Below are positions 26,852 through 36,408 of a stretch of DNA of 64,000 nt, piece by piece. This stretch comes from Rhizobium sp. Root1334. GTDB lineage: Bacteria > Pseudomonadota > Alphaproteobacteria > Rhizobiales > Rhizobiaceae. The stretch is taken from assembly GCF_001426665.1 (NCBI RefSeq), contig NZ_LMEY01000001.1, forward strand, positions 440,054-504,053, given 5' to 3'. The notes beneath the pieces are model-generated. The model ran no database searches, had not been told where the DNA came from, and saw only the letters and a list, made by a program, of their open reading frames with translations. Within the stretch, counting starts at the first letter, position 1. Each line of letters starts with the position of its first letter. Position numbers and translations under genes: made by a program.

Positions 26852-28267
26852 ATGAACACCGATCTCATCAAACTGTTCGACAGCGACGAGGCTGCCATTC
26901 GCGAAGTTCTGGCGCAGACCTTGTCGGGTGCTGATGATGGCGAACTGTTCATCGAACACAGCCAGTCGGAATCGCTGTCCTTCGACAATGGCCGCCTGAA
27001 GGGCGGCAGTTTCAATACCGACCAGGGGTTTGGCCTGCGGGCGGTGGCTGGCGAAGCGGTCGGCTATGCGCATGCGGGCGATCTATCGCTCTCCGCGCTG
27101 AAACGGGCAGCCGATGCGGTCGGCGCCGTCACACGCGGCTATTCCGGCACCTATGCTGCAGCCCCGCAGCGCACCAACAAGAAACTCTATGGCGACGAAA
27201 ACCCGATCGGTGAGCCGAGTTTTGAGGCCAAGGTTTCGTTGCTGCAGGAAATCGACGTCTATCTGCGGGCCAAGGATCCCAAGGTCCGGCAGGTGACCGC
27301 CTCGATCGCCGCCAGCTGGCAGGTGGTCGATATCCTGCGCGCCGATGGCGAACGCATGCATGATATCCGGCCGATGACGCGCCTCAACATTTCCGTCGTC
27401 GTCGGCGAAGGCGACCGGCAGGAGGCCGGATCCTACGGTGTCGGCGGCCGCCGCGGTTTTGGCGATTTTGTCACCGTGGACAACTGGCGGCGCGGCGCTG
27501 ACGAAGCTCTTCGGCAAGCGCTTGTCAATCTCGAAGCCGTCGATGCTCCGGCCGGCACCATGGATGTCGTTCTCTCATCGGGATGGCCGGGTGTGATGCT
27601 GCATGAGGCGGTCGGTCACGGACTGGAAGGCGATTTCAATCGCAAGAAGACCTCAGCCTTTGCCGGCCTGATGGGCCAGACGGTTGCGGCCAAGGGCGTG
27701 ACCGTCGTTGATGACGGTACGATCGAAAGCCGCCGCGGTTCGCTGACCATCGACGACGAAGGCACGCCATCCGGCTACAACGTCCTGATCGATGACGGCA
27801 AGTTGGTTGGTTACATGCAGGACCGCCAGAACGCCCGGCTGATGGGCATGAAGGCGACCGGCAACGGTCGGCGCGAATCCTATGCGCATGTGCCGATGCC
27901 GCGCATGACCAACACCTACATGCTCGGCGGCGACAAGAGCCCGGAAGAAATCATCGCCTCGGTCAAGAAGGGCATCTATGCCGTCTCCTTCGGTGGCGGC
28001 CAGGTGGATATCACCTCCGGCAAGTTCGTCTTCGGCTGCACCGAGGCTTATCTGATCGATAACGGCAAGATCGGCGCGCCGGTCAAGGGCGCGATGTTGA
28101 TCGGTAACGGGCCCGACGCCATGCAGCGCATCACCATGATCGGTAACGACATGAAGCTCGATACCGGCATGGGCAATTGCGGCAAGGGCGGCCAGTGGGT
28201 GCCTGTCGGCGTCGGCCAGCCGCATTTGCGCATGAACGACATGACTGTGGGCGGCACGCAGGCCTGA
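26852..28267 (+). CDS. tldD: Metalloprotease TldD
   Basis: 471 residues of the TldD/PmbA (U62) family, a cytoplasmic zinc protease that with TldE unfolds and cleaves peptides such as microcin precursors. The zinc motif HEAVGH is at His251, Glu252 and His256. Other hallmarks are NGRLKGGSFN near the N-terminus and GGGQVDITSGKFVFGCTEAY near the C-terminus. The partner TldE/PmbA is not in the window. GGAG lies 8 bases before ATG 26852; the frame is open further upstream only through the RIME repeat. Confidence 0.95.
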   Translation: MNTDLIKLFDSDEAAIREVLAQTLSGADDGELFIEHSQSESLSFDNGRLKGGSFNTDQGFGLRAVAGEAVGYAHAGDLSLSALKRAADAVGAVTRGYSGTYAAAPQRTNKKLYGDENPIGEPSFEAKVSLLQEIDVYLRAKDPKVRQVTASIAASWQVVDILRADGERMHDIRPMTRLNISVVVGEGDRQEAGSYGVGGRRGFGDFVTVDNWRRGADEALRQALVNLEAVDAPAGTMDVVLSSGWPGVMLHEAVGHGLEGDFNRKKTSAFAGLMGQTVAAKGVTVVDDGTIESRRGSLTIDDEGTPSGYNVLIDDGKLVGYMQDRQNARLMGMKATGNGRRESYAHVPMPRMTNTYMLGGDKSPEEIIASVKKGIYAVSFGGGQVDITSGKFVFGCTEAYLIDNGKIGAPVKGAMLIGNGPDAMQRITMIGNDMKLDTGMGNCGKGGQWVPVGVGQPHLRMNDMTVGGTQA

Positions 28268-28309
28268 TCGTCCAAGAACGGCCCTGCGGCCGCCAGGCGC
28301 CTTCCCGCC

Positions 28310-29578
28310 TCAGCCGCGGGACGGCAACAGCATGCAGTCATACGAGCGCTGTTTCAGCCTGCTGCAAGCAGCGGCAGCGTCCTCCCGGCTGGAAAAACCG
28401 ACGAAGCGGGCGCGATAGACCCGGCCGGCACCGTTGCCGACGGCCTCGGTATACGGCGAGGCTGACTGCAGCGTGTGGCCTGCAGCAACACTCGCCTGCG
28501 CCAGCAGGGCACGCGCTGCCTCTTGAGACGGCGCTGCTGAAATCTGGATCTGCCAGGCACCGGCCGGAAGAACATCCGCGGTGTTTTCGAGCTCATTCAT
28601 CGCCGCCGGGCGCTCGGCTGGGATTGCTGAATGCGACGACGAGCTGGCGATCAGTGCGGCGACCGCATCGCTGCTCCGGCGCTCCGGCGCCGCAAAAGGC
28701 AGTGGCACATCGGACGCGCCGAGGGCGGCGACCTCCACAGGGCCGCGGGTCTTTGCGGCAGCCACCAGCGCACGGCTGCCCGTGCGCGACGCCTTGCCGA
28801 TATGGCGATCGAGCAACGCAGCCATCTTGTCGTCGCGGCTTCGAGCAGTGCGGCCGCCAAGCACGACGCCGATGACCCGCCGATTGCCGTCCCGGACGGC
28901 GCTGACGAGATTGAAACCCGAGGCATTGGTATAGCCGGTCTTGATCCCGTCCATGCCGTCATAGCGGTACATCAGGTTGTTGTGGCCGCGGACCTTGCGG
29001 CCACGGAACACAAAGCTCTCGGTGGCAAACAGCCTGTACTCCTTGGGAAAGTCACGCATCAGTGCGATCGCGAGCGTCGACATGTCGCGCGCCGTCGTCA
29101 CCTGGGCGCGTGCCGGCAGGCCGGACGCGTTGATGAAGACGGTCCGGCTCATACCGAGCTGGCGCGCCTTCTTCGTCATCATCTGGGCGAATTTGGCTTC
29201 CGTTCCACCGAGCTTCTCTGCCATCGCGGCTGCCGCATCATTGCCCGAGCGCACGATCATGCCGAGGACCGCCTCGCGTACCGTCAGCTTCATCCCCGCC
29301 TTGAGCCCCAGCCGCATCGGTGGTTTGGCCGCCGCCGTCTTCGACACCTTGATTTGGCTGTCCCATTTGATGGTGCCGCGGTGAAGCGCCTCGAAGGTGA
29401 GGTAGAGCGACATCATCTTGGTCAGCGAGGCTGGATGGTTGAGCGTGTCGGGATTTTCCGCCGACAGCACCTTGCCCGTGCGGGCATCGAGAATGATCGA
29501 GGCGCTGCCTGCAAAGGCCACCGCCGGTCCGAAGGCAAAAGTAAACATTGCCCAAAGCAGGCATCGAAAAGTTGTCAT
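28310..29578 (-). CDS. D-alanyl-D-alanine carboxypeptidase with SPOR domain
   Basis: 422 residues. A signal peptide (about 1-23) precedes a DacA-type penicillin-binding domain with the three active-site motifs: SLTK (Ser51, Lys54), SGN (Ser111, Asn113) and KTG (Lys213). A low-complexity linker follows, then a C-terminal SPOR domain (about 345-420), which binds denuded peptidoglycan at division sites. So this enzyme trims the last D-Ala of stem peptides in the periplasm, probably near the septum. ATG 29578 has GGGGA 5 bases upstream and is preferred over ATG 29590. It is convergent with tldD. Confidence 0.93.
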   Translation of the reverse strand: MTTFRCLLWAMFTFAFGPAVAFAGSASIILDARTGKVLSAENPDTLNHPASLTKMMSLYLTFEALHRGTIKWDSQIKVSKTAAAKPPMRLGLKAGMKLTVREAVLGMIVRSGNDAAAAMAEKLGGTEAKFAQMMTKKARQLGMSRTVFINASGLPARAQVTTARDMSTLAIALMRDFPKEYRLFATESFVFRGRKVRGHNNLMYRYDGMDGIKTGYTNASGFNLVSAVRDGNRRVIGVVLGGRTARSRDDKMAALLDRHIGKASRTGSRALVAAAKTRGPVEVAALGASDVPLPFAAPERRSSDAVAALIASSSSHSAIPAERPAAMNELENTADVLPAGAWQIQISAAPSQEAARALLAQASVAAGHTLQSASPYTEAVGNGAGRVYRARFVGFSSREDAAAACSRLKQRSYDCMLLPSRG

Positions 29579-29878
29579 GCCGGTCCCCATTCGCTGGCAC
29601 CCTTGAGCGGGCGCGGTTTTGCGTCATTTTGCGACAGAGCCGTGTCTTTGCTGCAACTTTGCGGCGGAATGCGCCTATCCGGCACTACTTTTATCGCAGT
29701 GGTAAACGAAGAATTAACGTTGCCGCCGGCCGGCCGGCCAAAGGCAACAGGCGCTCTAACACTGCACCTCAGTAACCGGGCATGGCCGTTACGGAACCAA
29801 TCCCCCCTGCCCGCGTTTACCGGACACGCCGCATAACCGTTTGAAAAAGCGGCCGGTTCAATGCAAGGGAGTTACATC
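29579..29878. other. Divergent intergenic region
   Basis: 300 bases between the leftward carboxypeptidase and the rightward 25-residue peptide gene. It contains a GC palindrome of repeated GGCC units (29725-29738). No RNA gene or clear promoter pair was recognised. Confidence 0.4.
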
Positions 29879-29956
29879 ATGGGACGCGGAATTCTACTCT
29901 GGCTGCTGGGGGTTCCGATCCCCATTATCATCCTACTCGCCCTCTTCTTCCGATAG
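29879..29956 (+). CDS. 25-residue membrane peptide
   Basis: A very short gene: charged start MGRG, then one hydrophobic helix rich in Leu, Ile and Pro (LLWLLGVPIPIIILL) and a closing Arg. AAGGGAG lies 8 bases before the ATG, and the next gene starts 8 bases after the stop. I recall near-identical short peptides annotated as hypothetical proteins in other rhizobia, which supports a real gene. Function unknown; the size and location suggest a membrane-embedded regulatory or stress peptide. Confidence 0.7.
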   Translation: MGRGILLWLLGVPIPIIILLALFFR

Positions 29957-29964
29957 GTGGCGCG

Positions 29965-30858
29965 ATGACAATCCCGGTTTCAACGGTACCGTCAGGCACC
30001 ACCATCGAATCCTCGGATTCCGCCGTCAGCTGGGGCGCGATCATCGCAGGTGCCGTGGCGGCGGCGGCGATTACGATCGTTCTCTCGCTGCTCGGCTCCG
30101 GCATCGGGCTGAGCATGGCCTCCCCCTTTTCGTCACAGGGCGCATCCTTGACAACCTTTGCCGTCACCGCGGCGATCTGGTTCATCGTCGTGCAATGGGC
30201 CTCTGCCGCATTCGGCGGATATATTGCCGGCCGCCTGCGGACGAAATGGACCGGCGTTAACCGCGACGAGGTGTTCTTTCGCGACACAGCCCATGGTGTG
30301 CTCGCCTGGGCGCTCGCAACGTTGATCGTCGCCGGTGCATTGGGTTCAGCTGTATCATCCGCAGTCGGCACTGGTGTGCAGGCCACGGCGACGGTGACAG
30401 CAGGCGCGACAGCGGCGGGTGCCGCGGCAGCCTCGTCAGATGCGGGCAGCAATGCGACGTCCTACTTTGTCGATAACCTGCTGCGCCCGGCCACACCTGC
30501 TGCAGCACAGGCTGGCGCGGGGGCGGACGATACGGCAGGTCAGGTGTCCCGTATCCTCCTCACCAGCGCTGCCAACGGCGAAATGTCGACCGGTGACCGA
30601 ACTTACCTCGATCAGCTCGTTGCTGCCAAAACGGGCTTGTCGGAACCGGATGCCAAGGCCCGCGTCGATGCCGTTTTGAAAAGCGTCGATGAAGCCAAGG
30701 TGGCTGCGACGGAAGCGGCCGAGACGGCACGCAAGGCCAGCGCATCCGTCGCGCTGTTTGGCGCGCTGTCCCTGTTGATCGGTGGCTTTGTCGCCGCAGT
30801 CGGTGCGGCACTCGGCGGCCGCCAGCGTGATGAAGTCGATGGGGTGTTGCCGCGTTAA
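29965..30858 (+). CDS. PhnA-like membrane protein of unknown function
   Basis: 297 residues. Three to four membrane helices in the N-terminal half (about 22-48, 62-85, 112-135), an Ala/Gly/Thr-rich segment, then a soluble helical stretch (about 190-255) and a final helix (about 262-285). The SWGAIIAGAVAAAAI start matches rhizobial proteins labelled 'PhnA-like' although they have no relation to phosphonate metabolism. It starts 8 bases after the 25-residue peptide gene, with AGGTGG as ribosome site, so the two form an operon closed by a terminator at 30887. Confidence 0.8.
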   Translation: MTIPVSTVPSGTTIESSDSAVSWGAIIAGAVAAAAITIVLSLLGSGIGLSMASPFSSQGASLTTFAVTAAIWFIVVQWASAAFGGYIAGRLRTKWTGVNRDEVFFRDTAHGVLAWALATLIVAGALGSAVSSAVGTGVQATATVTAGATAAGAAAASSDAGSNATSYFVDNLLRPATPAAAQAGAGADDTAGQVSRILLTSAANGEMSTGDRTYLDQLVAAKTGLSEPDAKARVDAVLKSVDEAKVAATEAAETARKASASVALFGALSLLIGGFVAAVGAALGGRQRDEVDGVLPR

Positions 30859-30886
30859 CTGCCAACAACCATTGGAATAATATTAT

Positions 30887-30917
30887 AAGGCGGGCCGCGA
30901 AAGCGATCCGCCTTTTC
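30887..30917 (+). terminator. Rho-independent terminator
   Basis: AAGGCGG (30887-30893) pairs with CCGCCTT (30908-30914), followed by TTCGTT. It ends the peptide/PhnA-like unit. Confidence 0.7.
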
Positions 30918-30989
30918 GTTGCCCAATCTGCCATTCAGCCGGTGTTAACGCCAGGATGGCTAATGTCGCGGTCGATTTTGCGCTAGGGG

Positions 30990-32036
30990 ATGCACTTGAA
31001 AAACATGCTGCGACAAGCCGTCAAACGCACGGCCATTACGGGTGGCTTGACCGTTGCCGGGTTGCTGCATGCTGGCGGGCTGATGCGGCAGGCGCGCGGT
31101 CGCGGCGCGATCTTCACGCTGCATCATGTTCGCCCGAAACGGCCTCGCACCTTTGATCCCAACGCCCATCTGGAGATCACCCCGGAATTTCTGGATACAG
31201 CGATCTCGACATTGAAACGCGATGGCTACCGGTTTATTGCCCTCGATGCGCTGGCTGCCCATCTTGCCTCGAAGGATCCCCAACCGGCTGCCGTTTTCAC
31301 GCTGGATGACGGCTATCGCAACAATCTCGACCATGCCGCGCCGGTGTTTTCCAGACACAGTGTACCCTTCACGGTATTTGTTGCCGGCGGCTTCATCGAT
31401 CGCACCCATACGCTCTGGTGGGAAACGCTTGCCGATCTTCTGGAACAGCAGTCAAGCCTGACCTTCGATTTCGGTGCAGGTGACGAAACCCTGCCGCTTG
31501 GCAGCCTGCCGCAGAAGCAGAGCACCTTCGACCGGTTTGCCGCCTTCCTGCATTCTATCGACGAAGCCACGGCGATCGACCGGCTGAACCGGATAGCGCA
31601 GGCATCCGGCATCGATGCCATAGGGATCACCACTGCTTTGACGCTGGACGAGGCAGGCCTCAAAACACTGATCGAAAACCCGCTCGCCAGCCTTGGCGCG
31701 CACACGATCAGCCATCGTTCGGTCACACGCCTCAGCGACGAAACGGCAAGCGCTGAAATGGACCTTTCGGCCCGCAGGGTGGAACAAATCACCGGACGCC
31801 GGCCGACATCGCTTGCCTATCCCTATGGCTTTGCCACCGCCGTCTCGGCCCGCGATCACCGTTTGGCCGCCGGTCTTGGCTTCAGCACCGCCGTGACGAC
31901 GCAGCCAGGAACGCTGTCCAATGCGGTCAACACCGCCGCTCTGCCTCGCATTTCGCTGAACGGTCATTTTCAAAAGGCTGGATATGTCAGCGCGCTTGCC
32001 TCGGGCATTGCCTTCAGGTTGATGGGCGCGCGCTGA
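30990..32036 (+). CDS. Polysaccharide deacetylase family protein
   Basis: 348 residues with a NodB-homology domain. The metal-binding Asp pair is in FTLDDGYRNN (about 101-110) and the two histidines are in GAHTISHRS (about 236-244); LAYPYG is the later conserved motif. Such enzymes remove N- or O-acetyl groups from surface polysaccharides. The N-terminus has a basic stretch and a weak hydrophobic segment (TAITGGLTVAGLLHAGGL) that may anchor it. The start is uncertain among ATG 30990, TTG 30996 and ATG 31005, because the AGGGGA site overlaps the first ATG. Confidence 0.88.
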   Translation: MHLKNMLRQAVKRTAITGGLTVAGLLHAGGLMRQARGRGAIFTLHHVRPKRPRTFDPNAHLEITPEFLDTAISTLKRDGYRFIALDALAAHLASKDPQPAAVFTLDDGYRNNLDHAAPVFSRHSVPFTVFVAGGFIDRTHTLWWETLADLLEQQSSLTFDFGAGDETLPLGSLPQKQSTFDRFAAFLHSIDEATAIDRLNRIAQASGIDAIGITTALTLDEAGLKTLIENPLASLGAHTISHRSVTRLSDETASAEMDLSARRVEQITGRRPTSLAYPYGFATAVSARDHRLAAGLGFSTAVTTQPGTLSNAVNTAALPRISLNGHFQKAGYVSALASGIAFRLMGAR

Positions 32037-32046
32037 GCACCTTCGA

Positions 32047-32667
32047 TCAGGGATACATGCGCACCTTCGACCAATCGCCTTCCGGCGCATCGCGGCGGAA
32101 CTCGATCCGGTCGTGCAGGCGAAAAGCGCCATCCTTCCAGAACTCGATCGACGTCGGCTTGATGCGGAAACCCGACCAGTGATCGGGGCGCGGAATCTCG
32201 CCGATGGCATATTTCAGCGTATATTCGGCAACGGCCTTTTCCAGCGCAAACCGGCTTTCCAGCGGCCGCGACTGTTTTGACGCCCAGGCGCCGATCCGGC
32301 TGCCGCGCGCACGGGTCTTGTAATATTCGTCGGCCTCTTCATTGCTGACGATCTCCACCGGGCCGCGCACGCGCACTTGGCGGCGCAGCGTTTTCCAGTG
32401 AAAGCACATCGCAGCCTTCATGCTGCCAAGAATTTCCTGGCCCTTGTGGCTTTCGAAATTGGTGTAGAAGACGAAGCCGCGCTCGTCGAAATCCTTCAGC
32501 AGCACCATACGCACATCCGGCAGGCCATCTGCATCTACCGTCGCCAGTGCCAAGGCATTGGGATCGTTGATTTCTGCGGCCTGCGCCTCTTTCAGCCACG
32601 TGCCAAAAAGGGAAAAGGGCTCATTCTCTTGCGTGAAGTCACCAGTTGTTAACCCAGTCTCACTCAT
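32047..32667 (-). CDS. pdxH: Pyridoxamine 5'-phosphate oxidase
   Basis: 206 residues. It makes pyridoxal phosphate from PNP or PMP using FMN and oxygen. Typical motifs are [19 protein letters not shown] (FMN site), [20 protein letters not shown], the substrate loop ASKQSRPL, and the C-terminal [10 protein letters not shown] stretch ending ...VRMYP. ATG 32667 is chosen; upstream in-frame codons lack family similarity. It is divergent from the lipoprotein gene and convergent with the deacetylase gene. Confidence 0.97.
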   Translation of the reverse strand: MSETGLTTGDFTQENEPFSLFGTWLKEAQAAEINDPNALALATVDADGLPDVRMVLLKDFDERGFVFYTNFESHKGQEILGSMKAAMCFHWKTLRRQVRVRGPVEIVSNEEADEYYKTRARGSRIGAWASKQSRPLESRFALEKAVAEYTLKYAIGEIPRPDHWSGFRIKPTSIEFWKDGAFRLHDRIEFRRDAPEGDWSKVRMYP

Positions 32668-32787
32668 ATTGCCATCCAATGCCGTAATGTGTGGCGCGAA
32701 CGCAGTTTCCGCCCGCCGAACGAAAAATGTCAGAGCTTGCACGTTGCGTCTTAGGACCTTGAAGCCGCTCTTTCCAGTCTGACAGGT

Positions 32788-33243
32788 ATGCCGTTGCAAG
32801 ACATAGCAAAGTGGATCAAGGACACAAAGGGTTTATCCCGGTTGAGCGGCATTGCCGCAGTGTGCCTGGCCGCGACCATTCTTTCGGGATGCCTTGGCGG
32901 TCTCGATTTTTCCGGAACACCCGAGGTCGACCGAACCGTCTCGACAAATTCCGTGCCCTCCGTCCGGAGTGACGAAGACAATTCCGACGCACTCACCGTC
33001 AAAAATGCGGTGTCGTCAGCCGATGTGACACGGATTGCCGGAAACCCCATTCCCTGGGCGAACTCCAGTTCGGGCAGCACCGGTGTGATCAGCAGCATCT
33101 CCGAGGAACAGGTGAACGGCACCACCTGCCGCCGGTTCACCACCACCCGCCATTCCTATCAGGGCATCGCCAAGTTTGACGGCAATACCTGCCTGCTCGG
33201 CAATGGCCAATGGTATCTCACCAGCTTTGGCCCCCGCAGCTGA
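32788..33243 (+). CDS. RT0821/Lpp0805-like surface lipoprotein
   Basis: 151 residues. A hydrophobic signal ends in the lipobox LSGC (Cys35), then a Ser/Thr/Asp-rich linker. The C-terminal domain (about 100-148), with [19 protein letters not shown] and [10 protein letters not shown], resembles the 17-kDa surface antigen type (RT0821/Lpp0805 family) of alphaproteobacteria. It is probably an outer-membrane lipoprotein of unknown role. It lies between pdxH (divergent) and the DnaJ-like gene. Confidence 0.85.
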   Translation: MPLQDIAKWIKDTKGLSRLSGIAAVCLAATILSGCLGGLDFSGTPEVDRTVSTNSVPSVRSDEDNSDALTVKNAVSSADVTRIAGNPIPWANSSSGSTGVISSISEEQVNGTTCRRFTTTRHSYQGIAKFDGNTCLLGNGQWYLTSFGPRS

Positions 33244-33475
33244 TATCGGGATTGGCACGCTTCGCTACCGCGTATTAACCACGCCACAACAAAGACGCGG
33301 CGCGAAGCCACGAACACAACCGGCGCACGCCCACAGCTAACCGTAATTTAAGCAGCAGCTTCTCATCATCACCGGCATAGGGAGAAGACCGCCGGGACGC
33401 GGCTCCCCGATTGTTTCAACAGGCTGAAACGAACCGCGAAATGCGGCACCTCAGTCTTCAAGGGCGGTGACAGGC

Positions 33476-34570
33476 ATGCGTGATCCCTATTCAGTGCTCG
33501 GCGTCAGACGCAATGCCGGACCGGACGAGATCAAGGCCGCCTGGCGGTCCGTGGCAAAAGCCGTGCATCCCGACCAGAACAAGGATGATCCGCTCGCCAC
33601 CCAGCGCTTTGCCGAGGCTGGACGCGCCTACGAGGTGCTGAAGGACCCGAAGCTGCGCAACCGCTACGACCACGCCCGCCGTGAGGCTGAACTGCGCCGC
33701 ATGGAAGAAATGAAGCGCAAGGCGCGGGGACCGGAAGAGGAAACCATCGACCCGGAAACCGCCGAAGAGATGATTTCGCGCATTTTCGAGACCAAGGACA
33801 GGGCACGGGCGCAGAACGCAAAGCCGCCAGAGAAGAAGCCGGCAACGGCTGCGCCGCAGGCAAAGGCCGAACCGGCGCCGGAAGCCCGACCGGAGCCCAA
33901 GGCAGAAGCTGTGCCGGAATCCGAAGCCAAGCCGGAACAGAAAGTCGAGGGCGACAGGACGCCCATGTTCGGCGGCTTCCCACGCGCCGCAGCACCGGCA
34001 GCAGACCTTGTTTCGGCGATCGTCCGGCGCATCCGCGGCGCGGCCAGCAAACCCGCACTGGAAAAGGTGCCCGATATCTTCTGCGACGTCACGGTCTCGA
34101 TCGAGGAGATCTTCCGCCGTGAAAAGGCAACGGCAACGCTGCCCGACGGACAGACATTGAAGGTCACTCTGCCCGCCGGCACGACCGACGGCAGCGTCGT
34201 CCGTCTCAAGGAAATGGGTTACCGCTTGAACGGCATGCAGCGCGGCGATGTCGTTGTTACCGTGCGCGTGCTGGAGGACGGCCGCTTCCGCAGCGACGGG
34301 ACCGACCTGCGGACCACTTTGCCAGTCAATATCCAGGATGCCATCCTCGGATGCGAGATGACGGTCGAGACCCTTACCGGGGCCATCAGGGTAACCATCC
34401 CGGCATGGTCCGGCTCCGACCATGTGATCCGGCTTGAGGGTCACGGCCTGCCGACAGCGGAGGGCAAACGCGGCGATCTACTGGTGGAACTGCGGCTGAT
34501 GCTGTGGGAAAAGCCGGATGAAAAGATCACCGACCTGATGCGCAGCCTGCGCAATGGCCTGTTTCTGTAA
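33476..34570 (+). CDS. DnaJ-like co-chaperone, CbpA type
   Basis: 364 residues. The J domain (1-65) has the essential HPD (His31-Asp33). A long Ala/Pro/Glu/Lys-rich linker (about 75-165) replaces the usual Gly/Phe and zinc-finger regions. The C-terminal peptide-binding domain (about 200-350) has the DVTVSIEEIFR and RGDVVVTVRV pattern. The missing zinc finger makes it a CbpA-type (class B) Hsp40 that stimulates DnaK. I chose ATG 33476 over GTG 33467 because the AAGGG ribosome site is better spaced. fabI follows after 252 bases. Confidence 0.9.
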   Translation: MRDPYSVLGVRRNAGPDEIKAAWRSVAKAVHPDQNKDDPLATQRFAEAGRAYEVLKDPKLRNRYDHARREAELRRMEEMKRKARGPEEETIDPETAEEMISRIFETKDRARAQNAKPPEKKPATAAPQAKAEPAPEARPEPKAEAVPESEAKPEQKVEGDRTPMFGGFPRAAAPAADLVSAIVRRIRGAASKPALEKVPDIFCDVTVSIEEIFRREKATATLPDGQTLKVTLPAGTTDGSVVRLKEMGYRLNGMQRGDVVVTVRVLEDGRFRSDGTDLRTTLPVNIQDAILGCEMTVETLTGAIRVTIPAWSGSDHVIRLEGHGLPTAEGKRGDLLVELRLMLWEKPDEKITDLMRSLRNGLFL

Positions 34571-34822
34571 AGATTTTGCGACAAACGCCGTGGATCGCTG
34601 CCAGCAATATGGCCACTGACCCAATATTACGGGGACTAACACTTCCTGATCTCCCCCGCGCTTGAACCACCGGGACGGCTATGTCATAGCCAATGCTCGA
34701 AAAATTCAGAGCCGACGCGACCGCAAGGGGCGCGAAGGCTCCGGCAGGTTCAACATATGCGAATTTCCAGTCGGCCAATGCCTGACTGACGAAAGCATAG
34801 GCTTTATTGGGGGCATAACATC

Positions 34823-35641
34823 ATGTCGCAAACATCCGGTCTGATGAAGGGCAAACGCGGCCTTATCATGGGTGTCGCAAACAACCGGTCGATCGCATGG
34901 GGCATTGCCAAGGCAATTCGCGCACAGGGCGGCGAACTGGCATTCACCTATCAGGGCGACGCCTTGAAGAAGCGGGTCGAACCGCTGGCCGAAGAACTCG
35001 GTGCCGTCATGGCCGGCCATTGTGATGTCAGTGACGAATCCACGATCGACGCCGTTTTCGACAACCTGGAAAAAATCTGGGGCAAGATCGACTTCATCGT
35101 GCACGCCATCGGCTTTTCCGACAAGGACGAGTTGACCGGCCGTTATGTCGATACGTCGGCCGCAAACTTCGCCCTGACGATGAACATCTCGGTCTATTCC
35201 TTCACCGCCGTCGCGCGGCGTGCGGAAAAGCTGATGACCGATGGCGGCTCGATGCTGACCATGACCTATTACGGCGCCGAAAAGGTCATGCCGAACTATA
35301 ACGTCATGGGTGTTGCCAAGGCGGCCTTGGAAGCCAGCGTCAAGTATCTTGCCGTCGATCTCGGCCCGAAGAACATCCGCGTCAACGCGATTTCGGCTGG
35401 CCCGATCAAGACGCTTGCTGCGTCCGGCATCGGCGATTTCCGCTATATCCTGAAGTGGAACGAATACAACGCGCCACTGCGCCGCACCGTCACCATCGAG
35501 GAAGTCGGTGATGTCGGCCTCTACATGCTGTCGGACCTGTCGCGTTCGGTCACCGGTGAAGTTCATCACGCCGACAGCGGCTACCATGTCATCGGCATGA
35601 AGGCCGTCGATGCGCCGGATATCGCCGTCGTCAAGGACTGA
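34823..35641 (+). CDS. fabI: Enoyl-[acyl-carrier-protein] reductase (NADH)
   Basis: 272 residues. It reduces trans-2-enoyl-ACP in the last step of each fatty-acid elongation round. It is a short-chain-dehydrogenase-fold enzyme with the FabI arrangement: GVANNRSIAWGIA nucleotide loop and the Tyr-x6-Lys catalytic pair Tyr159/Lys166 with Tyr149 in the family-specific position. GGGGGC lies 9 bases before the ATG. It is followed by a histidine phosphatase gene. Rhizobia often have two FabI copies; only one is here. Confidence 0.96.
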   Translation: MSQTSGLMKGKRGLIMGVANNRSIAWGIAKAIRAQGGELAFTYQGDALKKRVEPLAEELGAVMAGHCDVSDESTIDAVFDNLEKIWGKIDFIVHAIGFSDKDELTGRYVDTSAANFALTMNISVYSFTAVARRAEKLMTDGGSMLTMTYYGAEKVMPNYNVMGVAKAALEASVKYLAVDLGPKNIRVNAISAGPIKTLAASGIGDFRYILKWNEYNAPLRRTVTIEEVGDVGLYMLSDLSRSVTGEVHHADSGYHVIGMKAVDAPDIAVVKD

Positions 35642-35729
35642 TACGCCTCCGAAAGAATTCCGGGGCTCTCGTGTAGCGGGCGCCCCGGCTCCTGCCTTGG
35701 GGCCAAGCCCCCTGCCCCGGAGTTTCTCC

Positions 35730-36314
35730 GTGACCATTTACATGATCCGCCACGGACAGACCGACTGGAATGCGCAAATCCGCATGCAGGGCCAGAAGGA
35801 CATTCCGCTCAACGATACCGGCCGCCGCCAGGCGAGCGGCAATGGCCGGTCACTTCTTGCCATTCTCGGGCAGGATGTTGAAAAATTCGACTTCGTCGCC
35901 AGCCCGCTTCACCGCACCCGCGAGACCATGGAACTCATTCGCGAAGCCATGGGGCTTGCCCGCAACGGCTACCGCATGGACGACCGGCTGAAGGAAGTCT
36001 CCTTCGGTGATTGGGAGGGTTACACGATGGCCGAACTCGAGCGGGAGATGCCCGAACGGGTGGCGGAACGTGAATTGGCGAAGTGGGATTTCATCCCGCC
36101 GGGGGCGGATGCTGAAAGTTATGAAATCCTGTCCTGGCGCATCGGCGCCTGGCTTTCCAGCGTGTCCGGGCCGACCGTCTGTGTCAGCCATGGCGGCGTC
36201 ATCCGCACGCTGTTCAAGCTATGCGGCGCCATGGATGCGGAGGAAGCAGCACTCGGCGCCATTCCACAGGATCGAATCTTGAAAATTGAGAACGGCACAA
36301 TCGGCTGGCTCTAG
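35730..36314 (+). CDS. Histidine phosphatase (phosphoglycerate-mutase-like)
   Basis: 194 residues of the histidine phosphatase superfamily. The phosphate-accepting histidine is His8 in IRHGQTDWN, with SPLHRTRETM, the acid in FGDWEGYT, and the second histidine in CVSHGGVIRTLF. The set fits a broad-specificity phosphatase rather than true glycolytic mutase. GTG 35730 has GGAG 7 bases upstream; an in-frame start at 35610 would overlap fabI. Confidence 0.92.
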   Translation: MTIYMIRHGQTDWNAQIRMQGQKDIPLNDTGRRQASGNGRSLLAILGQDVEKFDFVASPLHRTRETMELIREAMGLARNGYRMDDRLKEVSFGDWEGYTMAELEREMPERVAERELAKWDFIPPGADAESYEILSWRIGAWLSSVSGPTVCVSHGGVIRTLFKLCGAMDAEEAALGAIPQDRILKIENGTIGWL

Positions 36315-36408
36315 GCTGCCTTTGGCCGAAGGTGGGAAAAGCGGCGGATTGTTCAATCAGCCCGCCACCCGAATGATGCGGCACTGAGCCAGTGCCGCGA
36401 CTGCAGTC

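Noticed and set aside
29725-29738. A 14-base palindrome made of GGCC units, considered as an operator.
   Set aside because: Simple GC repeats of this kind arise by chance in a GC-rich genome, and no regulator gene or promoter is placed to use it.
29841-30260. A 139-codon plus-strand frame over the 25-residue peptide and the start of the PhnA-like gene.
   Set aside because: It is Arg-rich, lacks a ribosome site, and runs in another frame across two better-supported genes.
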